IMG/VR virus record: IMGVR_UViG_3300031111_000008
Location: 1 to 64,000 of that record
Length of the DNA stretch: 64,000 nucleotides
From: a virus
Reading direction: 5' to 3' (one strand)
Made by a program: the position numbers and the translations under genes. The notes beneath the pieces were generated by a model. That model made no database searches. It was not told the origin of the DNA and saw only the letters and a list, made by a program, of their open reading frames with translations. Shown here piece after piece: positions 1 through 7,574 of this stretch. Position 1 is the first letter of the stretch, and every line of letters begins with the position of its first letter.

Positions 1-180
1 CAGCCTGCCGTCCTGGCGTCCAGCCTGCCGTCCTGGCGTCCAGCCTGCCGTCCTGGCGTCCAGCCTGCCGTCCTGGCGTCCAGCCTGCCGTCCTGGCGTC
101 CAGCCTGCCGTCCTGGCGTCCAGCCTGCCGTCCTGGCGTCCAGCCTGGCGTCCTGGCGTCCAGCCTGCCGTCCAGCCTGC
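1..180. repeat. 20-bp tandem repeat array at window edge
   Basis: A 20-bp GC-rich unit (CAGCCTGCCGTCCTGGCGTC) is repeated head to tail about 8.6 times from base 1. One copy near 141-160 carries a single change and the last copy is cut after 12 bases. It may continue to the left of the window. The unit length is not a multiple of three and no gene is attached to it. It lies upstream of the terminase genes, so a packaging or replication site is possible, but nothing in the sequence proves this. Confidence 0.95.
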
Positions 181-748
181 CACCGTCGGCAAGATGACCA
201 TAGTCAATTGTTGGCATTCTCTCGGATCCGCAGACCCTACGTTTCACGAGGTTTCCCGCTTGCCTAGATTCCGATCAGCTATGCCACCCTATAAGGCACA
301 TGCCCCTCTACCAGGGGGGTATGGGGGGTCCGGAACTAAGGAGGGTCCCTCGTCGGGCCGGCGGAAGCTGCCTCCCAAATAATTTTTCCATTTTCACTGG
401 CTCTGCCCTTGATCGGCTTTTTCGTCGGCTTTTTCGTCGGCTTTTCCAGGGACTTCGTTTACGTTTGCATACAGGCTTCTCTCCCACAGGAACATCTTTC
501 TTCTCCCCGCAGTTTCCTTCTCCTCCACTACACACAGAGGATTCCTTTCCTACCAGAGGCTTTCTCCTTTCCTGCTAGTTCCGCTTGTGTTCCTTTCCTT
601 CTTCCATGGGGTTTCCTTCCTTTTGCTACTTCCTTTTTCCTGGGACTCCTGCTTATCCATTTGCTTTCTGGTTTCTGGTTTTTCTGCATTTGATTTTTAG
701 AAAATTGGGGTTTTTCGTGGCTATTTTGGTGAAGTGCTTTTTGTGGTA
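181..748. other. Non-coding, pyrimidine-rich stretch
   Basis: I see no credible gene here. Positions 414-447 hold almost three copies of a 12-bp unit, CGGCTTTTTCGT. From about 460 to 700 the + strand is rich in C and T, the opposite of the purine-rich sense strand seen in the rest of the window. Short open frames exist on both strands, but none has a ribosome binding site with protein-like composition. Confidence 0.6.
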
Positions 749-777
749 TTGCTTATTTCCTGATTTTGTGGTAGGAT
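749..777 (+). promoter_or_regulatory. Sigma70-like promoter, extended -10
   Basis: A -35 box TTGCTT (749-754) is separated by exactly 17 bases from a -10 box TAGGAT (772-777), which is preceded by TG one base away. The text around the -10 closely resembles that at 56770-56785. Transcription from here would run through 784-921 and meet a terminator. Confidence 0.6.
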
Positions 778-783
778 AGTTGG

Positions 784-921
784 TGGAAGTTAGGAGTGAA
801 TGCTTCGATTCAGTTGGAGACTACGAAAGAGGAGAGAACCGTGAAGTGATTGTTTTTGCGTGCTGCATTGTTTTGGGGCTCCCGTCGAGACTCTGTGGGG
901 GATTTTCGGCGGGAGTTTTTT
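784..921 (+). ncRNA. Candidate short leader/small RNA ending at terminator
   Basis: The interval between the promoter at 749-777 and the terminator at 879-921 would give an RNA of about 140 nt. It contains several GGA triplets and a tiny frame at 800 (14 codons) behind AGGAG at 792-796. No family is recognised. It could be a small RNA, a leader peptide region, or simply a terminated upstream transcript. Confidence 0.35.
879..921 (+). terminator. Rho-independent terminator
   Basis: CTCCCGTCGA (879-888) pairs with its partner at 906-915 in a 10-bp stem with one G-U pair, and a run of T follows from 916. It separates upstream transcription from the promoter at 940-968. Confidence 0.7.
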
Positions 922-939
922 ATGCGCTTGTGTGAAAGG

Positions 940-968
940 TTGATTTGTTCCTGGATTTCTGCTATACT
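940..968 (+). promoter_or_regulatory. Promoter for the GNAT/terminase start
   Basis: TTGATT (940-945), a 17-base spacer, and TATACT (963-968) with an upstream TG (extended -10). Transcription should start near 975. This excludes a GTG at 971 as the start of the next gene and supports the ATG at 1013. Confidence 0.75.
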
Positions 969-1012
969 GGTTGGTGGGACAAAGCTTTACTATTGTGGGA
1001 GGACTAGGAAAG

Positions 1013-1513
1013 ATGGTTAGAACAGCTATTTTCACTCGCTGGCTCGTGAAGACGGATCTTCCTTTTTTGGGAAGGATCGACAAAGAGGTTTTTTCCGATC
1101 CTTGGAGCATGAAGGATTTTTTCAAGGTTCTTAGAGTTCCTTCCATGAGGATTCAGGTCGTTGGTATAGAGCATAGAAGAGAGCAGGAGTTGGTTGGGTA
1201 CATCGTCTATCGTTTCCGGAAGAAGCTGTTTGTGGTTTATCGGGTGGCTGCGATTAGGCAGCGGGAAGGTTTTGGCGGGCTGTTGCTGGATTGTGTAAAA
1301 AAGAAGCTTTCCAGGGAGAGGCGGGATAGAATTGAGGTAAATGTTCCCGAAGAGAATTTGGGAGCGCAGCTGTTCTTCCGCGAGTCGGGTTTTCGCTGGG
1401 TGCGGACGGATTGCTTTGAGGGGATGGATTACTACAACATGATCTACTCTTTGCCAAGTTTTGTTGAGCAGAAGAGGTTCGGTTTTCTGGAAACCAATGG
1501 GAAAAGAAGGTGA
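1013..1513 (+). CDS. GNAT family N-acetyltransferase, RimI-like
   Basis: The 166-residue product has the GNAT fold signatures. An acetyl-CoA loop of the form RQREGFGGLLLD sits in the middle. It is followed by a stretch resembling the RimI region in which a residue moves to a new neighbour (VPEENLGAQLFFRESGF). Enzymes of this family transfer acetyl groups from acetyl-CoA to amines, often protein N-termini or small molecules; the substrate here is unknown. The start at 1013 has GGAGG about ten bases upstream and lies downstream of the expected transcription start. It is the first gene of the unit that continues into the terminase genes. GNAT proteins next to terminases are common in phage genomes, but their role is rarely known. 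Confidence 0.8.
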   Translation: MVRTAIFTRWLVKTDLPFLGRIDKEVFSDPWSMKDFFKVLRVPSMRIQVVGIEHRREQELVGYIVYRFRKKLFVVYRVAAIRQREGFGGLLLDCVKKKLSRERRDRIEVNVPEENLGAQLFFRESGFRWVRTDCFEGMDYYNMIYSLPSFVEQKRFGFLETNGKRR

Positions 1514-1518
1514 GCCAG

Positions 1519-2268
1519 ATGGCTAAGAGCAAACAACTCACAAACCGTAAATCCAAACCCATTGCTCCCAATCTTCGCCGCGCGGTGGGGTTGGAAAGAG
1601 AACGGATGGTTCGTAATTTGCTGGTTAAGGATAGCCTCGATCTCGAAGAAATTGCTGCCGTGATGGATCTTCCTATCAAGCAGGTAAGGAAGATCTACAA
1701 GACGATTTGCGACAAGTGGGAAGCTTCCGAAGCCTACTCGGGAAAGAAGGCTCTCATTCGCCGTCTGGAGCAGCTTGAGGATATTCGCAGGGAAAGCCTC
1801 AAGGGATGGGAGAGGAGTACCGAGGACGACGTGGAGGAGATTAGTACTACCAAACAGGAGAAGTGTCCTTCCTGTAAAGGGAAGGGCGAGGATAAGGAGG
1901 GAAATTTTTGCGAACGTTGTGACGGCGAGGGTTTTCTTGAACTGAAGGTCAAGACCAAGAAGGTTCGAGGGCAGGCGGGCAATCCGAGCTTCATCAAGGA
2001 AATGCGGGAAGCCGTCAAGCTGTCGTCGGTTTTGGAAGGACATTCTCCAACGAAGAAAGTTGAACATAGCCATTCGGGACAGATCGCCCACGCTCATGCT
2101 CACATCGAGATTTCGGACGATAACAAATTCAAGGATGCTCCTCCCGAGTTGATTTTGGAATACAAATCTTTGATGAGCAAGTTTGATGATTCCAAGAAGG
2201 AGGGTGATGGGGAAGTAATCGATGTTCCTTGTATTGAGGCAGAGATCGTGGAGGATGACGATGAATGA
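1519..2268 (+). CDS. Putative terminase small subunit with DnaJ-like zinc motif
   Basis: The 249-residue protein has a basic N-terminus and a helix-turn-helix-like segment near residues 40-60 (LDLEEIAAVMDLPIKQVRKIY region). It then has two CxxCxGxG-type modules (CPSCKGKG and CERCDGEG) like the zinc centre of DnaJ, and ends in a very acidic tail. Position directly upstream of terL and the HTH suggest the DNA-recognition subunit of the packaging motor. The zinc module is unusual for that role. The start at 1519 is chosen because AAGGTGA lies six bases upstream; a GTG at 1510 is the alternative. The function is inferred mainly from context. Confidence 0.55.
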   Translation: MAKSKQLTNRKSKPIAPNLRRAVGLERERMVRNLLVKDSLDLEEIAAVMDLPIKQVRKIYKTICDKWEASEAYSGKKALIRRLEQLEDIRRESLKGWERSTEDDVEEISTTKQEKCPSCKGKGEDKEGNFCERCDGEGFLELKVKTKKVRGQAGNPSFIKEMREAVKLSSVLEGHSPTKKVEHSHSGQIAHAHAHIEISDDNKFKDAPPELILEYKSLMSKFDDSKKEGDGEVIDVPCIEAEIVEDDDE

Positions 2269-2695
2269 GAGAGGGGACGGTACTTTCAAGATGGGTGGCA
2301 AGAAGTACGAGCTGAAGAAGTGGGATACGGTTTATTCCGCCGAGGAGGCAAAGGAGTGCTTGGAATCTGCCCATTCAATTTGGGATGCTTATGATCTTGG
2401 TTGGGATAGTTTTTTTGCCGAGTTGAAAATACCATCTTTGCCTGCACCGAAACTTTCGTCTGGTGAAAATGCAACCGCTTGCGATCCTTCTGTGTATGCG
2501 TGTGGGATTTCTCCCGTTCTTTTTGAATACAGAAAGTTGAAATGGGAGCTGAAAGTTGTTGCGGTAATAAGGCAGCTTCCCGCTGAGTTTCGCAGCTACA
2601 AGTTGGCAGAACGTCTCCACTTGCAGCAAGGTTGTTTTGATCGGAGTATTGACGCAATCCATCGTTATTGTCATCGGCGTGAGCAATTGATTTAG
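2261..2695 (+). CDS. Hypothetical protein between terS and terL
   Basis: I do not recognise this 144-residue protein. It overlaps the end of the previous gene by eight bases and starts at the ATG at 2261, six bases after GGAGG; an ATG at 2255 is too close to that site. The N-terminus is polar and charged. The C-terminal third is basic and Cys/His-containing (a CFDRSIDAIHRYCHRRE-type end). No membrane segment is visible. It probably belongs to the packaging unit by position only. Confidence 0.65.
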   Translation: MNERGDGTFKMGGKKYELKKWDTVYSAEEAKECLESAHSIWDAYDLGWDSFFAELKIPSLPAPKLSSGENATACDPSVYACGISPVLFEYRKLKWELKVVAVIRQLPAEFRSYKLAERLHLQQGCFDRSIDAIHRYCHRREQLI

Positions 2696-2703
2696 AGTAG
2701 GGT

Positions 2704-2732
2704 TTGACAATCCCCCGCTGTTGGGTTATCCT
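2704..2732 (+). promoter_or_regulatory. Strong sigma70 promoter upstream of terL
   Basis: A perfect -35 TTGACA (2704-2709), a 17-base spacer and a -10 TATCCT (2727-2732) lie in the 58-base gap before terL, followed by AAGGAGG at 2740-2746. Confidence 0.75.
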
Positions 2733-2753
2733 TTCAAAAAAGGAGGAAACCCA

Positions 2754-4349
2754 ATGGTGAAAAAGCAAGCACTCAGCGAACGCGATCAGCTGGAGGAAGC
2801 CTACCGCTCAAGATCGGCGGAAGACTTTCTCCTTTTTTGTTTAGGTCTCACAATAGCTTCGGCGTCTGGTCCGAAGCTTTTTAGGGACTGCATTCACGAT
2901 TTTCAATTGGAATGCTTCCGCGATCTCGCCCCAGCTCTCCACGCTCTACGTGATGGCGAGATGCCCGAGTGCCGCCGATTTTGGATCGAGCGGACGAAGA
3001 AGTCATCCAAGGATGCCGATCTTGCGATTTGCCTACTTTGGCTGATTGCCTTTGTGCGGCGTCCTTTCCTTGTGCAAGTCTGCGCAGCCAACAAGAAGCA
3101 GGCGGGCATTATCAAGCGGCGGATTGCGGCTCTTATCCATTTCAATTATTGGCTAGCTGATTTGGTGAAGATCCAGCAGAACAGAGTAATTTCCGCAGAG
3201 GGAGAAGAATTAGGACAGGTTGTCATTGAGTCTACCGACACGGATGGCGGTGCTCATGGCGAAACTCCAGACCTGCTTATTTTGAACGAATTGGTACATG
3301 TTGCCCGCTGGCCCGTCATGGAAACCCACATGAACAATGCCAGTGGGGTTCCCCGAGGTGTGGTGATTGTTTCTACCAATGCCGGGATCAAAGGGACGAA
3401 AGCGCACACTTGGCGTGAGAGTTTTGTTACGAATAGGGATCCCCAATGGCACTCTCATGTTTGGTCTGAGGCTTCTCCTTGGTTGAATCCAAAAGATATT
3501 GAGGCGATGAGAAAGCTAGATCCTATTGGGAGTGAATACCGAAGGTTGTGGGAAGGAGTTTGGGTCACTGGTGCCGGTGATGCAATTGATGAGCAGAGTA
3601 TTGATAGGGCTTTCATTTTGGATGGTCCCTTGGAGGAGAGGGAACAAGGTTGGTTTTATATTGGCGGGTTGGATTTGGGAGTTTCTCGGGATCATGCGGG
3701 CGTGAGTGTGCTGGGAGTCAATCCCGCCGAGCAGAGGGTCAGAGTTGCTTATATCAGGGCTTTCGTTCCGTCTGTGAAGAATGATAAAGGCACTTTGGAA
3801 GTCGATTCTCATGCAGTGGAGAGAACGTGCATCCATCTTTGGAGGACGTTTCTCATCGACTGGTTTGGCTATGATCCTGCGGCGGGGGGGTCATTCATGG
3901 CTCAGCGACTTCGCCGGGCAGGTTTGCCCATGAGGGAGTGGACATTTGCGTCTCCCTCGAACACTACGGACATGGCCCAATCCTTTGTGCAGCTGCTAAA
4001 GGACGGGAAGTTGGAGTGCTACGATGATGAGGAAGGTCGTTTGCGACGTGACTTCAAAAAGTTTTTCATCACTTACAAACCCCCGTCTACCTACAAGTTG
4101 GAAGCTGTTTCCGACGAGACGGGGCACGCGGATGTGGGGGTGGCTACGATCATTCCCATGCCGCAAGCCATTGAGCGGTTGAAGTATTGGGAGGGATTGA
4201 CTCCCGACGACGTTCTTTACAACGAGGATGATGAGAAAGTCTTCAATGAGGAGGAATTGGAGCGGCTGCCGTTGGAAATGAGGGAGGTTTACGACACCAT
4301 AAAGCCTGTAGAGGCAACAGCTTTCGACGATTTTGATGGTGTTTTCTAA
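2754..4349 (+). CDS. terL: Terminase large subunit
   Basis: This 531-residue ATPase/nuclease drives DNA packaging into the prohead and cuts the concatemer. A degenerate Walker A (ERTKKSSKD, residues 79-87) is followed by Walker B with catalytic Glu (DLLILNE, about 173-179) and a coupling motif STNAG near 207-211. The C-terminal RNase H-like nuclease shows acidic residues in GGLDLGVSRDH (Asp307), WFGYDP (around 370) and GHADVGVA (around 463). The length is normal for the family. The start at 2754 has a perfect AGGAGG eight bases upstream; a TTG at 2721 lies inside the promoter and is rejected. The following genes are not head genes, which is unusual. Confidence 0.95.
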   Translation: MVKKQALSERDQLEEAYRSRSAEDFLLFCLGLTIASASGPKLFRDCIHDFQLECFRDLAPALHALRDGEMPECRRFWIERTKKSSKDADLAICLLWLIAFVRRPFLVQVCAANKKQAGIIKRRIAALIHFNYWLADLVKIQQNRVISAEGEELGQVVIESTDTDGGAHGETPDLLILNELVHVARWPVMETHMNNASGVPRGVVIVSTNAGIKGTKAHTWRESFVTNRDPQWHSHVWSEASPWLNPKDIEAMRKLDPIGSEYRRLWEGVWVTGAGDAIDEQSIDRAFILDGPLEEREQGWFYIGGLDLGVSRDHAGVSVLGVNPAEQRVRVAYIRAFVPSVKNDKGTLEVDSHAVERTCIHLWRTFLIDWFGYDPAAGGSFMAQRLRRAGLPMREWTFASPSNTTDMAQSFVQLLKDGKLECYDDEEGRLRRDFKKFFITYKPPSTYKLEAVSDETGHADVGVATIIPMPQAIERLKYWEGLTPDDVLYNEDDEKVFNEEELERLPLEMREVYDTIKPVEATAFDDFDGVF

Positions 4350-4356
4350 GGTTTTC

Positions 4357-4385
4357 TTGGCAGAAGTAAGTAGGTAGTGTATAAT
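4357..4385 (+). promoter_or_regulatory. Consensus sigma70 promoter after terL
   Basis: TTGGCA (4357-4362), exactly 17 bases, and a perfect TATAAT (4380-4385) lie immediately after the terL stop codon, about 80 bases before the next start. This is the best -10 match in the window and should drive the accessory cassette. Confidence 0.8.
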
Positions 4386-4466
4386 TTGGAGGTTTGACGC
4401 GGATGTTATTTTGGGGACATTCTGCGAAAATTTTTGTTTTGCGACACTAAACCAAGGAGACAAGTG

Positions 4467-4787
4467 ATGGCTGATGAAATGACGTTGAGCCGTAGAGATG
4501 CCCGTAAGGTCGAACAGGCCGAGAAGGGTTTGCGGAGGTTTATTAAGCGACGGCGAGAGCGTCGGGAATTGGGGATCACGTTCGCCAATGTGGTCGCCGT
4601 GGCCAGGAAGCAGTCGAGAGATGGGGTCAAGGTTACTGCCGATACGATCCGCGATGAGATTATCGGTGACAACTTGGATCTGGTGGAACGTGTGGGGGAA
4701 CGGGACTGGGCGTCGTTTTTGGAAGCTCTGATGAAATTCATCGAGGCGATCATGCCGTTCTTGCAGATGTTCTTCGCGTTTGCGTAG
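4467..4787 (+). CDS. Hypothetical protein with hydrophobic C-terminus
   Basis: This 106-residue protein is not recognised. The first 50 residues are strongly basic (RRFIKRRRERRE). The middle is mixed. The last about 20 residues are hydrophobic and aromatic (FIEAIMPFLQMFFAFA), which suggests membrane association. The ATG at 4467 follows AAGGAG with good spacing. It is the first gene after the consensus promoter and so is likely well expressed. Confidence 0.7.
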   Translation: MADEMTLSRRDARKVEQAEKGLRRFIKRRRERRELGITFANVVAVARKQSRDGVKVTADTIRDEIIGDNLDLVERVGERDWASFLEALMKFIEAIMPFLQMFFAFA

Positions 4788-4833
4788 GATAACCTCTTCA
4801 ACAAAATGCGAGTTTTGAGGTGGGTGTGAAACG

Positions 4834-5730
4834 ATGAAAGACGCGATTTTTGAAGCTGTTTGTTGCCTGCTGTTCGCCGTGGGGCTGGCCGTGGTGGTGC
4901 CCAGCGAAGCAGCCGAGAATTTGGCACCCAGAGCAGATCCGAAGCCTCCAGTCGCGGTTGAGACCCCCACTGAAATTACGGTGCCGCCAAAACCGAAGAA
5001 GGTAGTAACATTCAAAGGTGATGTTACTCCCAAGTCCCCAACGGATTCTGGCACACTGGAAATCGCCGGTCCTGGGGAGCCGATAGATGTTGGCGAGGAA
5101 GTCTATTTGCGGATTAGGGGGTTGACGCTGGCCGAAGTTGAGGAAGCTCAGGATAAAGAGCTTTTCGACATGACGGCTTATCCGCTACGAGGGCTGAAGA
5201 TTAAAGCATCTTACGACTGGATGTTTCGGACGCTCGATCTTGAGTTCAGAGCAAAGCATCCAGGCAGCTATCTTATTAAAATGCATCTTGTCAGGGATGG
5301 CAAATTGGAGATAGCCGCTATCGAGGTTACGGTGGTTGGGGATAATCCAGATCCAGATCCGGACCCAGATCCGGACCCAGATCCAAATCCAGATCCGGAC
5401 CCTACGCCTCCCTCTCTGGACGACCTCTCAGTGATATTACTGGAAGAGGCCGACGACAGGATGAAGGGTCTGGAGGGGGCGAGGCTGAATCAGCATGTTT
5501 TTCTGGTACAAGAGTACCTATCGACTTTATCCCTGAATCAAGTCCAGACGATGGACGACGATCTTCCAGCGGCGAAACCCTTTATCTCCTTCCTCAACGA
5601 CCAGAAGGTGACGCAACGCCCAGTGCTTGTGATACGTGACGACCGCAACAATACGGCGGTCGCCGTACCATTTGGAGAAGACGTTGAGGAAACTATCGAC
5701 AAGCTCAAAGAAGCGGGGGTAAAGAAATGA
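4834..5730 (+). CDS. Secreted protein with Asp-Pro repeat linker
   Basis: The 298-residue product begins with a signal-peptide-like segment (hydrophobic core LLFAVGLAVVV, followed by PSEAA). Next come a proline-rich stretch and a beta-rich domain (about 50-165). A linker of alternating Asp-Pro pairs follows at about residues 171-188 (5347-5405 in DNA). The C-terminal domain ends with a region loosely thioredoxin-like in flavour (RPVLVIRDDRNNTAV), but without a CxxC. It overlaps the following papain-like protease by four bases, so the two are translationally coupled and may act together outside the cytoplasm. The function is unknown. Confidence 0.7.
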   Translation: MKDAIFEAVCCLLFAVGLAVVVPSEAAENLAPRADPKPPVAVETPTEITVPPKPKKVVTFKGDVTPKSPTDSGTLEIAGPGEPIDVGEEVYLRIRGLTLAEVEEAQDKELFDMTAYPLRGLKIKASYDWMFRTLDLEFRAKHPGSYLIKMHLVRDGKLEIAAIEVTVVGDNPDPDPDPDPDPDPNPDPDPTPPSLDDLSVILLEEADDRMKGLEGARLNQHVFLVQEYLSTLSLNQVQTMDDDLPAAKPFISFLNDQKVTQRPVLVIRDDRNNTAVAVPFGEDVEETIDKLKEAGVKK

Positions 5731-6647
5731 CACCAGTGCGAAGACGAGCCAATCGCCGTCTAGTGAGGTGGAGGGGAGAATATCCCGATGGCAGGAAGCC
5801 GGGTTTGAAGGAAGACAGTCCATCCAAGATTATGGATTGCTGTGATCCGATTGTGGATAACGATTATTTCGAGCCAATACATGAGGATCATTGGTCAGAG
5901 CTTTGCAATACGGCGGTTCACAAGTCTCGTGAACAACGTTATCGGTGGACGCTAGATCAGAATGGAAGAGGTTCTTGCGGAGCCGAGTGCGTTCATCACG
6001 GAAGGCACGCTAACGAAACCCGCCAAGATCCAGGTGGGTTTGGTGTGTTGACAAATCCATGGGGCACTTATCGAATCACGTCGGGAGGAAGAGACAACGG
6101 TTCGGTTATTCGAGAGAACGTCGAATTGATAATGAGGGATGGGTGTCATCCTGAAGAGTTGCATCCTCGATCTTTGGGATGGCGTGCCGAGCCTAGCGCT
6201 GAAGCCAATCGCGTGGCCAAGTTGCTTACCCTTAAGGAATTTTACTACATCGAACGGATCTCGGATATGATCTCGGCTTTGTTGCAGGGATTCGAGGTCA
6301 TCGGAGGTTATGCGGGGCACGCGATTTCTTTTTGTCAGTACATGGGTCGAGGGTTGGTCAAGTATAAGAATTCTTGGGGTGATTGGGGTGCGTATGGATT
6401 TGGTACTTTGGCGACTAGGGATGTGTATTTGGGTTATGGGTTGTTTGCATTCAAGTCGGTTTCCATTCTGGATCCTGATGATTGGTCGCCCAGGTACGAT
6501 CAAGCCGATTTGGCTCGACGAGTGAATCGATTCATGAGCGATGTGAACGGAGTCGAGAGAGCTGGATCATCGCGTGTTTGGAGTAGGAAGAGTTGGTTAG
6601 AGGATTTGTACAATCAGCATTTGGCCGGCTGTGAGTTAGCTTTGTAA
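5727..6647 (+). CDS. Papain-like (C1A) cysteine protease
   Basis: The 306-residue protein carries all landmarks of clan CA, family C1. There is an oxyanion Gln78 and nucleophile Cys84 in QNGRGSCGAEC. The catalytic His198 lies in GGYAGHAI. Asn215 lies in KNSWGDWGAYGFG, the typical NSWG..WG..G block. Spacing fits papain-type enzymes. No classical signal peptide is evident; the N-terminus is basic (RRRANRR). It overlaps the secreted protein upstream by ATGA. Possible jobs are maturation of a virion protein, degradation of a host surface protein, or lysis. C1A proteases are rare in phages. Confidence 0.85.
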   Translation: MTPVRRRANRRLVRWRGEYPDGRKPGLKEDSPSKIMDCCDPIVDNDYFEPIHEDHWSELCNTAVHKSREQRYRWTLDQNGRGSCGAECVHHGRHANETRQDPGGFGVLTNPWGTYRITSGGRDNGSVIRENVELIMRDGCHPEELHPRSLGWRAEPSAEANRVAKLLTLKEFYYIERISDMISALLQGFEVIGGYAGHAISFCQYMGRGLVKYKNSWGDWGAYGFGTLATRDVYLGYGLFAFKSVSILDPDDWSPRYDQADLARRVNRFMSDVNGVERAGSSRVWSRKSWLEDLYNQHLAGCELAL

Positions 6648-6664
6648 ATCAAGGGAGAATTGAG

Positions 6665-6940
6665 ATGTTGAACGCAGTAATGATAGTAGCCTTAACCATC
6701 GGCACCACCGAGACCATCGAGCTGCCAGTGGTGGCCATCGTGGCGGCCCCGGTGCGAATCGTGCGAGACGTACAGCCGGTGCGAAGTGTGATTCGCGCCA
6801 AGCCGGCAAGGCGAGTTGCGGGCGCGGTGTTGAGCGTACGTCCCCTGCGAGCCGCCAAGCAATTCATCGGCAAGCGTGTCGAGGGTGTGCGGGAACGGGT
6901 TGCCAATCGCCAGACTCGGCGGACGATGCGGAGACAGTGA
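6665..6940 (+). CDS. Small protein, hydrophobic N-terminus and basic C-terminus
   Basis: The 91-residue product has a hydrophobic first third (VMIVALTIGTTETIELPVVAIVAA) that could insert in the membrane, and a strongly basic tail rich in Arg. AGGGAG precedes the ATG at proper spacing. I do not recognise a family. Its GC-rich codon use differs somewhat from the neighbouring protease gene. Confidence 0.55.
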   Translation: MLNAVMIVALTIGTTETIELPVVAIVAAPVRIVRDVQPVRSVIRAKPARRVAGAVLSVRPLRAAKQFIGKRVEGVRERVANRQTRRTMRRQ

Positions 6941-6941
6941 G

Positions 6942-7100
6942 ATGGACGAACGGAAGCGGATACTGGAGGCTGCCAGAGAGGCTGCACGGATTGTGAAGAC
7001 GTGGCCTCTATGGAAGCAGAATCTGCTAATGAACAGCCTGAGCCCCACCTGCCCGACACGGAAGCCGGTAACTAGACGTGATGCGGAGGCAGTGAAGTGA
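6942..7100 (+). CDS. Small conserved-looking phage protein
   Basis: A 52-residue product beginning MDERKRILEAAREA, an acidic/basic amphipathic helix followed by a WPLWKQNLL segment. It starts one base after the previous stop codon. The helix plus Trp-rich core looks like a genuine small protein, but I cannot assign a function. Length and start are the simplest choice; the frame is open upstream without a better start. Confidence 0.6.
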   Translation: MDERKRILEAAREAARIVKTWPLWKQNLLMNSLSPTCPTRKPVTRRDAEAVK

Positions 7101-7153
7101 CCCGATATTGTAGGGACATTCGCAACGATTCGCCAACTACGAAAGGTTAGGCT

Positions 7154-7546
7154 ATGCCCGACGGAAATGGAAACGGTAACATGACGATCCTCAAATTCCT
7201 CGGCATGGTACTCGAAAAGGGCGGTCTCAACGGCCTGATCCTGATCGCGTTTCTCTGGTGTGGGATCAACTCGTATAATGCGATGCAGGCGAGAGATGTT
7301 GAACTCGTGAAATCGTTGAACGGGGCAGTCGAGCAAAACCGCAAATCACTGGAGACGATTGCGGGTGCCACGGCTGCGATGGCCCAGAACACCGGTAACA
7401 CGGAGAGGACGTTACTCTCGTTGGACGAAGAGATGGCAGAGTTTCGGCTTGACGTACGACGGGACCATGCCACGACGGACGACCTTGTCCAGCAGATCAA
7501 GCAGGATACGATTACGATTATCAAGAACACTAATCCGGGCAGTTAA
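7154..7546 (+). CDS. Membrane-anchored coiled-coil protein
   Basis: The 130-residue protein has one transmembrane segment near residues 20-42 (GGLNGLILIAFLWCGI region). A long helical, probably coiled-coil, region follows to about residue 125. Such architecture is seen in phage holin-like and i-spanin-like proteins and in superinfection exclusion proteins, but nothing decides between these. The ATG at 7154 lies about eight bases after GAAAGG. Confidence 0.6.
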   Translation: MPDGNGNGNMTILKFLGMVLEKGGLNGLILIAFLWCGINSYNAMQARDVELVKSLNGAVEQNRKSLETIAGATAAMAQNTGNTERTLLSLDEEMAEFRLDVRRDHATTDDLVQQIKQDTITIIKNTNPGS

Positions 7547-7574
7547 TTCCCGGTCAATTATAGGAGAATAACCG

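Noticed and set aside
1-180. CRISPR array
   Set aside because: The units follow each other directly with no variable spacers, and no cas gene is present.
971-1013. GTG at 971 as start of the acetyltransferase gene
   Set aside because: It lies before the expected transcription start of the promoter at 940-968; ATG 1013 has a good ribosome binding site.
1444-2301. Reverse-strand open frame of 285 codons
   Set aside because: It overlaps two + strand genes with zinc and HTH motifs and overlapping starts, and has no recognisable domain.
6042-6075. TTGACA inside the papain-like gene as promoter
   Set aside because: No acceptable -10 box at 16-18 bases and no gene start downstream that needs it.
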